Notes: generated by a model from the sequence alone, not told the origin. Shown: positions 37,505 to 47,340, numbered from the stretch's first letter. The stretch is 64,000 nucleotides of DNA from Thalassospira sp. (GCF_002709775.1 NZ_PAQR01000027.1:1-64000); one strand, 5' to 3'. Program-made: numbers and translations.

Positions 37505-39472
37505 TCAGGCCTTTTTATCCGGGATTTCCGAAGCGTCTGTCTCTGCCTGATCAGGTTCGGATGCGCTGTCTTCTGTGGCGTCTTCGATCTGATCGCCCGG
37601 GGCCTTGGTGGCCTCTTCGTCGATCTGCTTGGCTGGCGACGATTTCGGATCGCGGAGTGCCACGTTCTTTTCCGCCCGCTTGCGTTTCTGCCAGTCCTTC
37701 CAGATTTCAAGCAACTCGCTGCGGGACTGGAAGATCGGGATGCGGCGTTTGGGTTTGGCTTTTTGCTGCTCGACCGCGAGGCCGACCTCAAGCAAGCCGT
37801 GCTCATCATCAGTGCGGCGGACGATCAGTTCGACCGTGCCATAGGGCATGCGATCACCAAGTTCGAGATCGCCGGGCAGATCGCGATCCATGATTTCGCC
37901 AACGGTCAGCTCGGCGTCATCATCTTCGAGCGCGAAGCCATAAAGGCGGGCGATATCGGCAATGCGTGTGTCGGCCGGGAAGCTGAAATCGCCAAACAGT
38001 TCGATGTCATTCGCACCTTCGGCAGGGCCGGCAAAGAGTTGGTCGAGCAGTTCGACATGGCGCGGCGGGGTGATGATATAGACCTGATCACCGGCCTGAA
38101 TGTGGCCCGCAGAATGCGGGCGCAGTGAGGCGCCATCACGCAGGATCAGGCTGGGCCGTGCCCAACGCGGAATACGATGGCCGGTGGCAACGGCACTGGC
38201 TTCGTGCACGCGATAAACAACGATTTCCTGATTGGCGTTGCCCGGCAGTTCAAGATCAATACGGTCGACCGGGCCATGCTTGGCCGGGACGATGATCCCC
38301 AACCAATTGGCGACCTTGCGGATCGTCCAGCCCTGCAACAGAAGCGATGTGATGACGACAATGAAGGCGGTGTTAAACAAGAGCTGCCCTTCAGGCACGC
38401 CTTCGACCATCGGCACTATGGCAAGCAGGATCGACACCGCCCCGCGCAAACCGACCCATGAAATAAAGGCCGTATCATTGCGCGAGAAGTTAAAGAACAT
38501 CAGGCACAGCCAGACCGCGACCGGACGGGCGATAAAGACCAGAACGAGGGCAAGAATCACGCCCGGAATAATCACCGCGCCAAATTCGGACGGGGTCGCA
38601 AGGAGACCCAACGTGACAAACATCGCGATCTGGGCCAGCCAGGTGGTGACATGCTGGAAACGGCGGACGCCGACGCTCATTTGCATCTTGCTGTTGCCGG
38701 CATAAAGGCCCGCGACATAGACCGCCATAAAGCCACTGCCACCAAGGATGCTGGTCGCGCCAAACAGGCTGAGTGCCAATGCCATGGTAATGATCGGCAC
38801 CAGACCCGGTTCCAGTTTGACCCGGTTGATCATCCAGACCAGCGCATAACCGCCAGCAAGCCCGAACACTCCGCCCAAGCCGATCTGCAAAACAAAGCGT
38901 TGCAGGAGTTCAAGCGCGATATTGTCGCCACCGCCAAGGATGATGAGCTCGACCAGCGAGATGGTCAGAAAAACCGCCATCGGGTCGTTTGAGCCCGACT
39001 CAACTTCAAGCGTACTGCGCGTGCGATCACGCAGATTGATCCCGCCAACGCGCAGCAGGAAAAACACCGCCGCCGCATCGGTTGAACTGACAATGGCGCC
39101 AAACAGAAGTGCGACCAGCCAGGGCACATCGAGCACCAGCCAAGTCACACCGCCAATAACGCCCGTCGTGATCAAAACCCCGAAGGTTGCCAGCACCAGT
39201 GATGGGCCAGCGGCGATTTTTAATGTTCGGAACTGGGTTTCAAAGCCACTGTCAAACAGGATCAGGGCGAGTGCGATGGAGCCGATAAAATAGGCCAGCG
39301 GCGCATTGTCGAACATGATGCCGCCAATGCCATCTTCGCCCGCGCCAAGACCAACAAACAGGAACACCAACAGCAAGGGTGCGCCGACCCGGAAACTGAC
39401 CAGACTGGTGAAAACGGCAACAACCACCAGAATCGATGCAATCAGGATGACCAGATTCATCGATTCAATCAT
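37505..39472 (-). CDS. CvrA/NhaP2-type K+/H+ antiporter
   Basis: A 655-residue antiporter. The N-terminal part (about 1-390) has the CPA1 transport helices, with GAIVSSTDAAAVFFLL and LEVESGSNDPMAVFL as ion-site motifs. A cytosolic TrkA-C domain (about 400-490) and a CorC/HlyC-like accessory domain (about 500-590) follow. The last 60 residues are a charged, probably disordered tail. It likely exports potassium for protons and helps volume and pH control. It is a single gene; the 110 bases between it and the EamA gene downstream hold no terminator I can see. Confidence 0.92.
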   Translation of the reverse strand: MIESMNLVILIASILVVVAVFTSLVSFRVGAPLLLVFLFVGLGAGEDGIGGIMFDNAPLAYFIGSIALALILFDSGFETQFRTLKIAAGPSLVLATFGVLITTGVIGGVTWLVLDVPWLVALLFGAIVSSTDAAAVFFLLRVGGINLRDRTRSTLEVESGSNDPMAVFLTISLVELIILGGGDNIALELLQRFVLQIGLGGVFGLAGGYALVWMINRVKLEPGLVPIITMALALSLFGATSILGGSGFMAVYVAGLYAGNSKMQMSVGVRRFQHVTTWLAQIAMFVTLGLLATPSEFGAVIIPGVILALVLVFIARPVAVWLCLMFFNFSRNDTAFISWVGLRGAVSILLAIVPMVEGVPEGQLLFNTAFIVVITSLLLQGWTIRKVANWLGIIVPAKHGPVDRIDLELPGNANQEIVVYRVHEASAVATGHRIPRWARPSLILRDGASLRPHSAGHIQAGDQVYIITPPRHVELLDQLFAGPAEGANDIELFGDFSFPADTRIADIARLYGFALEDDDAELTVGEIMDRDLPGDLELGDRMPYGTVELIVRRTDDEHGLLEVGLAVEQQKAKPKRRIPIFQSRSELLEIWKDWQKRKRAEKNVALRDPKSSPAKQIDEEATKAPGDQIEDATEDSASEPDQAETDASEIPDKKA

Positions 39473-39625
39473 TTCGGGGGCTCCTGTTTGACGGTGTCAG
39501 AATGGGCGGATCAGGCTGTTCGTTGGCAACTCACAAAGCAATAGCACTCAGATACTTAGGAAATGATGACCGACAATGCCATCACCCGGCTGTTGATTAA
39601 AATATTTCCGGGCAGCGTAAATTGG

Positions 39626-40087
39626 TCAGTCCGTTTCGGCCTGGGCCGGAACAAAAAGCGTTTCCTTTGACGTCGACAAGGCAATTTCCGGCAGAACTTC
39701 GACCACGCCGGGCATTTCCTTGATCGTGTCGGAAATGAAGGACTCCAGATGGGCGGTATCGCGCAGACGCAGTTTGACGAGAAAATCAAAGCGCCCGGTC
39801 ATGTGATGGCATTCAAGTACCTCGTCAGCCTTGATCAGGGATTTGACCAGTTTCTTGTTCCCCTTGGCCGGATCGGTGCGCAGCCAGACCAACGCAGTCA
39901 GCGCGCGGCCAATGGCCTGCGGGTCGACCGAAATACGATAAGCCTGAATAATCCCCTGTTCGCGCAGTTTGCGCACACGATCATTCACCGCAGAGACCGA
40001 CAGCCCGACCTTGGTTCCCAAAACCGAATAGGACAGCGACGCGTCTTCCTGCAGGATGTCGATCAGTTTGCGATCAATTGCATCCAT
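39626..40087 (-). CDS. Lrp/AsnC-family regulator
   Basis: A 153-residue protein with an N-terminal helix-turn-helix (residues 5-50: DAIDRKLIDILQEDASLS, VGLSVSAVNDRVRKLREQGII given in two parts) and a C-terminal RAM ligand domain (about 65-140). It is divergent from the three-permease operon starting at 40252, so it may control amino acid or metabolite export from there. The effector is unknown. Confidence 0.9.
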   Translation of the reverse strand: MDAIDRKLIDILQEDASLSYSVLGTKVGLSVSAVNDRVRKLREQGIIQAYRISVDPQAIGRALTALVWLRTDPAKGNKKLVKSLIKADEVLECHHMTGRFDFLVKLRLRDTAHLESFISDTIKEMPGVVEVLPEIALSTSKETLFVPAQAETD

Positions 40088-40251
40088 TAATCTTCCCCCT
40101 GAATGGATTTGATGGCGTTGATCTTACACGAAAAACGGCTTCACGCGAACTCTTCGCCAAATTTGCCGGGGCAGCCATGCGCAATCAGCTTGGCATCTCA
40201 ACTCACGGGTACTGGATTTTTTCCGGATAGCTGCGTAAACCTTTACATGTA

Positions 40252-41238
40252 ATGATTTTACCTCGCGCTACTTCTGACAATGCAGCCCTGATGGGCGCCC
40301 TGTTGATGATCAGTGCTGCAATGTGTTTTGCGGTAATGGCCGTTTTCATCCGCTATGTCACCGCCGACCTTCACCCGTTCGAAGCATCGTTTTTCCGTAA
40401 CCTGTTCGGTTTGTTGCCGATGGTGCCCTGGATGGTGCGTCACGGGCGGAGCGGCTTAAAGACCGAGCGGTTCAAGCTGCATTTCCTGCGCGGGGTGCTT
40501 GGTTTCGGGGCGATGTCATGCATCTTTACCGCCCTGTCGCTGTCGCCAGCGGCACAGGTGATTGCGATCAACTTCACCCTGCCGATCCTGACCACGGTTC
40601 TTGCCGCCATTGTTGTGCGCGAAACCGTGCGTGCGCGGCGCTGGAGTGCAATTGCAATCGGTTTTGTCGGGGCGATGATTGTTATCCGGCCATTTGGGCA
40701 AGAGTTTGAGACAGGTGCGATCCTGGCCCTTGGCGCGACAGTTTTCATGGCGTGTGCGATGACGACGGTGAAGATGCTGTCACGGACCGAAAGTGCCAAT
40801 GCCATCGTCACATGGATGGGCCTGATCATGACGCCTTTGTCATTGGTCCCGGCGCTTATGTATTGGCAGGGGCCGACCATGTGGCAGATGTTCATCCTGC
40901 TGGTGATTGCGGTTGCTGGCACGGCCGGGCAGCAATTGCTGGTTCGGGCCTATCGCACGGCCGATCAGTCCTATGTCATGATCTTTGATTTCCTGCGCCT
41001 GCCGTTTGTGGCAGCCCTTGCCTATATCATGTTTGGCGAGGTGGTTGATTTCTGGACCTGGGCGGGAGCGACATTGATCATTGGATCGGCCCTTTATATC
41101 GCGCGGCGCGAGGCGGTTCTGGCGAAGCGTGCGAAGACACAAACCCGCCTGCCGACGACGGCCCCGGCCGACCCGCAGGCCATTCCGGTTACCAAGATCG
41201 ATCGCGACGCCCCAGCGGGGGACAAACCCGATGCGTAA
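40252..41238 (+). CDS. EamA/DMT-family permease (first of three in tandem)
   Basis: A 328-residue ten-helix permease with two EamA repeats (RYVTADLHPFEASFFRNLFGL and AYRTADQSYVMIFDFLRLPF) and a hydrophilic Pro/Thr-rich tail of about 40 residues. It heads an operon of three paralogues: its stop lies 8 bases inside the second permease gene. It is divergent from an Lrp regulator. Substrate unknown; close relatives are annotated as S-adenosylmethionine or general metabolite transporters. Confidence 0.88.
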   Translation: MILPRATSDNAALMGALLMISAAMCFAVMAVFIRYVTADLHPFEASFFRNLFGLLPMVPWMVRHGRSGLKTERFKLHFLRGVLGFGAMSCIFTALSLSPAAQVIAINFTLPILTTVLAAIVVRETVRARRWSAIAIGFVGAMIVIRPFGQEFETGAILALGATVFMACAMTTVKMLSRTESANAIVTWMGLIMTPLSLVPALMYWQGPTMWQMFILLVIAVAGTAGQQLLVRAYRTADQSYVMIFDFLRLPFVAALAYIMFGEVVDFWTWAGATLIIGSALYIARREAVLAKRAKTQTRLPTTAPADPQAIPVTKIDRDAPAGDKPDA

Positions 41239-42187
41239 CTGGTTCAATTCCTTGCCGCCTTATTTGCAGGCAACGGCGTTCGGGTTGATGGCATCGTTCA
41301 GTGCCGCGGTCTTTTCGGTGTTTGTCCGCCTTGCGACCGAGCATATCCATCCGCTTCAGGCGGTGTTTTTCCGCAATTTCTTTGGGCTTTTATTCATCGC
41401 ACCGCTGGCACTTCGTGCCGGTCTGGTGCCGCTCAAGACCAAGCGTTTTCCGATGTTTTGTCTGCGTGCGGTTCTGTCGATGGGGGCGATGAGTTTCTGG
41501 TTTTCGGCCATTGCCTATATGCCGCTGGCCGAGGCGACCGCGCTTAACTTTACCGTGCCGTTGTTTGGCACCATTCTGGCCGCGATCTTTTTGGGTGAGA
41601 CAATCCGCAAATACCGGATCGCCGCCCTTCTGGTCGGGTTCTGCGGGGGGTTGGTCATTATCCGGCCGGGCAGCGAGACCGTGCAGCTGGCAAGCCTGTT
41701 TCCGATTGCGGCTGCCGTCTGCATGGCGAGTGCCGGCATGACGATCAAGTCGCTGTCGCGGACAGAAAATCCGACGACCATCATTCTTTACATGATGGTG
41801 CTGACAACCCCGATGACCCTGATCCCCGCCTTGTTTGTCTGGCAGACGCCGAGCCTTGAGGCGATCTTGTTGATGGTGGCGGGGGCGTTCATGGCCAACC
41901 TGACCCAGATCGGCAATACCAACGCGTTTCGGGTTTATGATTACAGCTTTGTCGTCGGGTTCAATTACCTGCGCCTGCCGTTTGTGTCGGCAATTGCGCT
42001 TGTGATGTTTGGCGAAATCCCCGAAATCTGGCTTTTGCCCGGTGCGTGCCTGATTGTCGGGTCCGCACTTTATATCGCCCGGCGCGAGGCGAAACTGAAC
42101 CGCGAAGCCAACCGCCTGAAGCGCGGCCTGTCGGCGACGGCAAGCGATCTTGATCCGCCGCCAGCGCGCGATGAAGATCGCAAATGA
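41231..42187 (+). CDS. EamA/DMT-family permease (second of three)
   Basis: A 318-residue paralogue (HIHPLQAVFFRNFFGLLF, MPLAEATALNFTVPLFGTI, DYSFVVGFNYLRLPF). The ATG at 41231 lies within the end of the first permease gene and has GGGGGA upstream. Its TGA overlaps the ATG of the third as ATGA. Much longer in-frame starts inside the first gene were rejected. Confidence 0.88.
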   Translation: MRNWFNSLPPYLQATAFGLMASFSAAVFSVFVRLATEHIHPLQAVFFRNFFGLLFIAPLALRAGLVPLKTKRFPMFCLRAVLSMGAMSFWFSAIAYMPLAEATALNFTVPLFGTILAAIFLGETIRKYRIAALLVGFCGGLVIIRPGSETVQLASLFPIAAAVCMASAGMTIKSLSRTENPTTIILYMMVLTTPMTLIPALFVWQTPSLEAILLMVAGAFMANLTQIGNTNAFRVYDYSFVVGFNYLRLPFVSAIALVMFGEIPEIWLLPGACLIVGSALYIARREAKLNREANRLKRGLSATASDLDPPPARDEDRK

Positions 42188-43068
42188 AAATCTGGTTTGC
42201 CAATCAACCTGCAACCATCAAAGCCAGTTTCTTTGCCTTGGCCGCAGCGATCCTGGCAGCCTGCTTTACCCTGACGATCCGCTATGCCACGGCCGAATTG
42301 CACCCCTATCAGGCGGTGTTTTTACGCTTTGCCTTTGGCCTGATCCTGATGATCCCGCTTGTGATGAGGCGCGGGATTGGCAGCCTTGCGACCAAGCGCC
42401 TGCCGCTGTTTGGATTGCGCGGGGTTTTGTCGGCGGCAGAGATGTGTTTGTGGTTCATGGCGGTTTTGTATTTGCCTCTGGCAGAGGCCACGACGCTTAA
42501 CTTCACCGTGCCCCTATTTGGCACCATCCTTGCCGCCGTCATCCTGCGCGAACAGGTGCGCATTCACCGCTGGCTTGCGATTGTGATCGGGTTTGTCGGT
42601 GTGGCGCTGATTATTCAGCCCGGAACGGATACCATGCAGGCGGCCAGCATCCTTCCGATTGCAGCGGCGATCTGCATGGCATCCGCCGGGATGATCACGA
42701 AACAACTGGTGGCAACCGAGAGCACCACATCGCTTTTGTTTTATCTGATGATCATCACGACACCGGTGTCGCTGATCCCGGCCTTGTTTGTCTGGCAAAC
42801 GCCCAGCCTTGAGGCGCTGGGTCTGATGGCGGTTGCGGCCCTTATGATGAATGTAATGCAGGTTTGTAATGTCAAAGCCCTGCAACTGGCCGATTACAGT
42901 TTCTTTGTCGGGTTTTCCTATTTGCGTTTGCCGATCATTGCCGTGCTTGCCCTGATCCTGTTTGGCGAAGTGCCCGATATCTGGATCCTGCCCGGCGGGG
43001 CGATGATTATCGGGGCGGCGATCTATGTCGCCCTTCGTGAGCGCAAGCTTTCCAGACAGAAAACCTAG
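42184..43068 (+). CDS. EamA/DMT-family permease (third of three)
   Basis: A 294-residue paralogue, closest to the second copy: it shares LPLAEATTLNFTVPLFGTILAA in the middle (given as LPLAEATTLN and FTVPLFGTILAA) and FVWQTPSLEA. It is coupled by a 4-base overlap. Three coupled single-chain permeases suggest either heteromeric assembly or parallel export of related compounds; the sequence cannot decide between them. Confidence 0.88.
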   Translation: MKIWFANQPATIKASFFALAAAILAACFTLTIRYATAELHPYQAVFLRFAFGLILMIPLVMRRGIGSLATKRLPLFGLRGVLSAAEMCLWFMAVLYLPLAEATTLNFTVPLFGTILAAVILREQVRIHRWLAIVIGFVGVALIIQPGTDTMQAASILPIAAAICMASAGMITKQLVATESTTSLLFYLMIITTPVSLIPALFVWQTPSLEALGLMAVAALMMNVMQVCNVKALQLADYSFFVGFSYLRLPIIAVLALILFGEVPDIWILPGGAMIIGAAIYVALRERKLSRQKT

Positions 43069-43122
43069 CGCCAAGCCACAGTTCGGACCCATCCCAGAAT
43101 AGCCCTTGCCGGTAAAAGATAT

Positions 43123-43146
43123 AATTTGGTATACAAATACCAAATT
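43123..43146. promoter_or_regulatory. Perfect inverted repeat upstream of the SDR gene (GntR-like operator)
   Basis: AATTTGGTAT (43123-43132) and ATACCAAATT (43137-43146) are exact inverted copies separated by ACAA, 34 bases before the SDR start. The core TGGTATACAAATACCA resembles operators of FCD-type GntR regulators. No GntR gene is in the neighbourhood, so the regulator would act from elsewhere. Confidence 0.6.
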
Positions 43147-43180
43147 AATCAGAAATACACGCATCTGGAGGCTTCACGCC

Positions 43181-43942
43181 ATGCAAATCAAGTGTTCGAT
43201 TGCCATTGTTACCGGGGCTGCGTCCGGCTTGGGTGCGGCAACGGCAGAGACACTGGCAAATGCCGGGGCAAAGATTGCGGCCTTTGATCTGAATGAGGAC
43301 GGCGCCAAGGCGACCGCGGCCAAACTTGGCGGGATTGGCTATGGCGTGGATGTTTCCAATGCCGAAAGTGTCGAGCACGCGATTTCCGAAGTCGTCAAGG
43401 AACTTGGCATTCCATCGATCCTTGTGAACTGTGCCGGGATTGTTCATGGAGAACGCATTGTCGGGCGCGAAGGCCCGGCCGATCTTGCGGCGTTTTCGAA
43501 GGTGATCACGGTCAATCTGATTGGCACATTCAACATGATGCGGGTTGCCGCCACCGCGATGAGCCAGAACACCCCATCCGGGTCCGGCGAACGCGGGGTG
43601 ATTGTCAACACGGCATCCATCGCAGCCTTCGAAGGCCAGATCGGACAGGCGGCCTATGCCGCGTCCAAGGGCGGGGTGGCGTCGCTTACCCTGCCGGCGG
43701 CGCGTGAATTGGCGCGCCACGGGGTTCGGGTGGTGTCCATCGCGCCGGGTCTGTTTGGCACACCGATGTTGATGGGCCTGCCGGATGAAGTTCAGGAAAG
43801 CCTGGCGGCCAATACGCCATTCCCGAAACGCCTGGGCGATCCGTATGAATATGGCCGTCTGGCGATGCATATCTGTGAAAATGAAATGATCAATGGCGAG
43901 ACCATTCGCATTGATGGCGCGGTCCGGCTGGAACCGAAATAG
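43181..43942 (+). CDS. SDR dehydrogenase (3-hydroxyacyl-CoA dehydrogenase type-2-like)
   Basis: A 253-residue short-chain dehydrogenase. It has the glycine-rich NAD motif [10 protein letters not shown] (11-20), the NCAG loop, and catalytic Ser with Y-x-x-x-K ([10 protein letters not shown] then AAYAASKGG). The pattern [21 protein letters not shown] matches the HSD10/3-hydroxyacyl-CoA dehydrogenase group, which acts in isoleucine and fatty acid breakdown. GGAGG lies upstream of the ATG at 43181. It is a single gene between the permease operon and a strong terminator. Confidence 0.88.
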   Translation: MQIKCSIAIVTGAASGLGAATAETLANAGAKIAAFDLNEDGAKATAAKLGGIGYGVDVSNAESVEHAISEVVKELGIPSILVNCAGIVHGERIVGREGPADLAAFSKVITVNLIGTFNMMRVAATAMSQNTPSGSGERGVIVNTASIAAFEGQIGQAAYAASKGGVASLTLPAARELARHGVRVVSIAPGLFGTPMLMGLPDEVQESLAANTPFPKRLGDPYEYGRLAMHICENEMINGETIRIDGAVRLEPK

Positions 43943-43980
43943 TCCCACACGATTTCGCTTCTTTATCACCGCAGCCAACG

Positions 43981-44016
43981 CGCCCTGCCGACCCCCAGCG
44001 GCAGGGCGTATTTTAT
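43981..44016 (+). terminator. Rho-independent terminator after the SDR gene
   Basis: A perfect 10-base-pair stem, CGCCCTGCCG (43981-43990) with CGGCAGGGCG (43999-44008), followed by TATTTTATT. It also lies just beyond the stop of the convergent pterin dehydratase gene. Confidence 0.85.
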
Positions 44017-44026
44017 TGCAAGCGTT

Positions 44027-44314
44027 TTACCCGACAGCCATGTTGCAGAAGGTTGCGAGATCAATGTCCTTTTGCGTGACACCACCGTCGCTATGCGTGG
44101 TCAGGGTGACGTCGACCTTGTTGTAGACATTGAACCATTCGGGATGGTGATCCATTTTTTCAGCCATCAGGGCGACCCGGCTCATGAAGCCAAAGGCCGC
44201 GTTGAAATCGCGGAATTTATAGCTGCGCGCGATGGACAGGCCATCTTCGGCAAGCGTCCAGCCGGGCAAATCAGCAAGCGCGGTTTCGATGGTGGATGTG
44301 TCGAGTTTGGCCAT
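44027..44314 (-). CDS. phhB: Pterin-4a-carbinolamine dehydratase
   Basis: A 95-residue enzyme that recycles 4a-hydroxytetrahydrobiopterin. The active-site segment [18 protein letters not shown] and the strand [14 protein letters not shown] are family hallmarks. AAAGGAGG precedes the ATG at 44314; the upstream extension was rejected. No phenylalanine hydroxylase is nearby; in such cases the protein may serve molybdopterin or another pterin pathway. Confidence 0.92.
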   Translation of the reverse strand: MAKLDTSTIETALADLPGWTLAEDGLSIARSYKFRDFNAAFGFMSRVALMAEKMDHHPEWFNVYNKVDVTLTTHSDGGVTQKDIDLATFCNMAVG

Positions 44315-44380
44315 GGGGTGCCTCCTTTTCGCGAAGTCTTGTCTCATTGAAACATATGATCCGGCACGGCCCAAATCGGC

Positions 44381-45016
44381 TTAACCGAGCAAGCCCTGCA
44401 CACGGTCTTGCAGCACGGGCAAAAGGTCACTTTCAAACCACGGGTTCTTTTTCATCCAGGCGGTATTGCGCCAGCTTGGATGGGGCATCGGCAGGATGTC
44501 GTCACCCAGAAACGCCTCAAACCGATGCACGGTTTCGGTCATGGTTTTGGCGCGGCGCTTACCGAGATAGCGCGCTTGCGCATATTGCCCGATCAGAAGC
44601 GTCAGGCCGATATCGGGCAGATGTTGGCGGAGCGCATCATGCCATGTTGGTGCGCATTCCGGGCGGGGTGGCAGATCGCCCCCACGATCAAAGCGGCCGG
44701 GATAGCAAAAGCCCATCGGCATGATGGCGAGCTTGGCCGGATTGTAAAAATCATCAATTGACAGCCCCAGCCAGTCCCGCAGCCGATCCCCCGACGCATC
44801 ATTCCATGGCAGGCCGGTTTCATGCACACGCGTGCCGGGTGCCTGCCCGATGACCAGAATGCGCGCCGATTTTGCCATGCGCACAACCGGCCGCGGACCA
44901 AGGGGCAGGTCGCCGGCACAGATACGGCACGCCCGGACCTCTGCCAGAAGCCGATCAAGGGCAGCATCGCCGCCCATCGGATCAATTTCGGGCAGTTTAC
45001 CGCTTAGCCCCGGCAT
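44381..45016 (-). CDS. Uracil-DNA glycosylase superfamily protein (Fe-S type)
   Basis: A 211-residue DNA repair protein. Motif I is GQAPGTRVHETGLPWND and the C-terminal HPS motif is PMPHPSWRN. Cys30, Cys33, Cys104 and Cys121 have the spacing of the 4Fe-4S ligands of family 4/5-type glycosylases. It removes uracil or deaminated bases from DNA. It begins 3 bases after the GST stop, so the two are co-transcribed. Confidence 0.88.
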   Translation of the reverse strand: MPGLSGKLPEIDPMGGDAALDRLLAEVRACRICAGDLPLGPRPVVRMAKSARILVIGQAPGTRVHETGLPWNDASGDRLRDWLGLSIDDFYNPAKLAIMPMGFCYPGRFDRGGDLPPRPECAPTWHDALRQHLPDIGLTLLIGQYAQARYLGKRRAKTMTETVHRFEAFLGDDILPMPHPSWRNTAWMKKNPWFESDLLPVLQDRVQGLLG

Positions 45017-45019
45017 GGG

Positions 45020-45679
45020 TTATTTGACCTCTTCTTCCGCGATCACCCATTCTTCTTCTGCGGCGGCCTTGAACCATTCCTGCATTTCCGGCAGGGCAAG
45101 CATGGTTTCCATATAGGCATTGCCAATCGGATCGAGCGTCACGCCATAGGTTTTGAACCGCGAGACCACCGGGGCATACATGGCATCGGCAATCGAGAAA
45201 TGACCAAACAGGAAATCACCGCCCTGCCCGTACCCCGTGCGGCACATCTTGAAGATTTCAGTGATGCGGTTGATGTCCTTATCGACACCCGGATTGCGGC
45301 CAAGACCCGGCAGGCTTTTGCGGCAATTCATCGGCATGGAGCTTCGCAAAGACCCAAAGCCGCCATGCATTTCAAGCGCCACAGAACGGGCTATGGCACG
45401 CACATCGATATCAAGCGGCCAGAGCATGGTATCGGGCTGGCTATCGGCAATGTATTCGAGGATGCCAAGTGCTTCCCAGATGGTTTTGCTGCCGTCAAAA
45501 AAGGCCGGGACCTTGGCACTTGGTGAGAAGACCGGGGCCTTGGCCGCCCATTCTTCTGTGCGGAGCGGAACGAGCTTTTCCTCAAATTCCACGCCGGCAA
45601 CCCGCAGGCCAAGCCAGGCGCGCAGCGACCAGGAGGAATAGTTTTTATTGCCGATATAAAGAACAGGTACGGATTGCAT
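45020..45679 (-). CDS. Glutathione S-transferase family protein
   Basis: A 219-residue protein with an N-terminal thioredoxin-like domain (VPVLYIGNKNYSSWSLRAWL, SAKVPAFFDGSKTIWEALGILEYIA given in parts: SAKVPAFFDG, WEALGILEYIA) and an all-helical C-terminal domain. The catalytic Ser/Tyr candidates are in NKNYSSWS. The substrate is unknown; detoxification or thiol repair is likely. It is upstream of the glycosylase with a 3-base gap. Confidence 0.88.
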   Translation of the reverse strand: MQSVPVLYIGNKNYSSWSLRAWLGLRVAGVEFEEKLVPLRTEEWAAKAPVFSPSAKVPAFFDGSKTIWEALGILEYIADSQPDTMLWPLDIDVRAIARSVALEMHGGFGSLRSSMPMNCRKSLPGLGRNPGVDKDINRITEIFKMCRTGYGQGGDFLFGHFSIADAMYAPVVSRFKTYGVTLDPIGNAYMETMLALPEMQEWFKAAAEEEWVIAEEEVK

Positions 45680-45927
45680 GGCGAGCCCCTTGGAGCGTTT
45701 TACGGATGGCGCAGATAATGAGCAGGACGAATACTATCTGGTCTTTGGCCAGTGGGTTCAAGCAGACAAACGCCCCTATGAAACGCGATTGTTTCGCCGA
45801 TTGCCCTTAGGGGGTGGCAGCCGTAAGATCAGGCAACATATCTTGTAAACGCATCCTGATGGGTCGCAAGCTTTGGCCGCGGCCCTTTCAGTAGATTACC
45901 ACCCGTCACCAGCAGGGAAGTCTTAAA

Positions 45928-47340
45928 TTGTACGAGCACATCATCGCACGCGATCCTTCTTCCAATCCGACCCCCATCACCCCGATCCTTGAAAGCGGCT
46001 TTGAAAGCTGGCTTGCCACGCAATCTGAGACGACCAAGTCATGGATCACTGCGAACGGATTTGAGGGTAAGCGCGGAACGCAACTTTCCCTTCCCGGTGG
46101 AGATGGATCGGTAGGCTCGGTCCTGATCGGGTACGCAAATGATGCCAAGGCGATCTGGGATTTTGCCGGTTTGCCGAAATCGCTTCCGGCCGGGACCTAT
46201 GCCCTTTCCGATGATCTGGCGAACGACGATGATCTTTATGAGAAGGCCGCCCTTGGTCTTTATCTTGGTGGGTATCAGTTTGATCGTTATCGCAAGGATG
46301 ACGGCAAAAAGGACAAGCGTGCCAAATTTGCCCTGCACGACACTGACGCCACCAAACGGGCCGAGAATATTGCACGCGGTATTGGCCTTGCGCGCGATCT
46401 GATCAATGTGCCGGCCAATGACATGGGTCCGGCCGAGCTTGAAGAAGCCGCCAAGGCGCTCGGTGCCGAATTTGGCGCAAACGTGAGCGCGATTGTTGGT
46501 CAGGACCTGCTCACGCAAAATTACCCGGCCATTCACACGGTTGGCCATGGCAGCGATCGCGAGCCGCGCCTGATTGACCTTAAATGGGGTGATGAAAGCG
46601 CACCGAAGATCACGCTGGTCGGCAAGGGTGTGTGTTTTGACACCGGGGGCTATGACCTTAAGCCATCCAGCAACATGCTTTTGATGAAAAAGGACATGGG
46701 TGGTTCGGCACAGGTTCTTGGCCTTGCGCGCATGATCATGGCGGCCAATCTACCGGTGCGGTTGCGCGTTTTGATCCCGGCAGTTGAAAACATGGTGTCG
46801 GGTCGTGCCTATCGCCCGAGTGACATTTTGCAAACCCGCAAGGGCATCACGGTCGAGGTTGGCAATACCGATGCCGAAGGACGCATTGTGCTTTCAGATG
46901 CCCTGACCGAGGCGGCCTCGGAAGACCCGGAAATGCTGCTTGATTTCGCGACCCTGACCGGGGCGGCGCGCGTCGCACTTGGTTTGGGTTTGCCGGCCCT
47001 GTTTTCCAATGACGATGATCTGGCCAATGGCTTGATGGAAACCGGCTTGGCTGAAAATGATCCGCTGTGGCGTTTGCCGCTTTGGGATGATTACCGCAGC
47101 CAGCTTGATAGCAAGGCAGCCGACATGAACAATATTTCCGGCAGCCCGTTTGGTGGTGCGATCATTGCTGCCCTGTTCCTTGATCGCTTTGCCGAGGGGG
47201 CAAAAAGCTGGGCGCATATCGATCTGATGGCCTGGAACCCGTCCGACCGTCCGGGTCGCCCGACAGGTGGCGAAGCACAGGGCATCCGGGCCGCCTTCAA
47301 GCTGATCAAGGATCGTTACGGGAACCCAACCAAACCGTAA
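45928..47340 (+). CDS. Leucyl aminopeptidase family (M17)
   Basis: A 470-residue dimetal aminopeptidase. Metal and catalytic residues are visible: K233 (GKGVCFDTGGYDLK), D238, D256 (KKDMGG), D315 and E317 in NTDAEGR, and R319. It trims N-terminal residues from peptides in the cytosol. The best start is a TTG at 45928 with AGGGAAG nine bases upstream; no ATG gives a full N-terminal domain. It is shorter than E. coli PepA (about 500) because the N-terminal domain is compact, as in the PepB/XasA-like branch. Confidence 0.92.
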   Translation: MYEHIIARDPSSNPTPITPILESGFESWLATQSETTKSWITANGFEGKRGTQLSLPGGDGSVGSVLIGYANDAKAIWDFAGLPKSLPAGTYALSDDLANDDDLYEKAALGLYLGGYQFDRYRKDDGKKDKRAKFALHDTDATKRAENIARGIGLARDLINVPANDMGPAELEEAAKALGAEFGANVSAIVGQDLLTQNYPAIHTVGHGSDREPRLIDLKWGDESAPKITLVGKGVCFDTGGYDLKPSSNMLLMKKDMGGSAQVLGLARMIMAANLPVRLRVLIPAVENMVSGRAYRPSDILQTRKGITVEVGNTDAEGRIVLSDALTEAASEDPEMLLDFATLTGAARVALGLGLPALFSNDDDLANGLMETGLAENDPLWRLPLWDDYRSQLDSKAADMNNISGSPFGGAIIAALFLDRFAEGAKSWAHIDLMAWNPSDRPGRPTGGEAQGIRAAFKLIKDRYGNPTKP

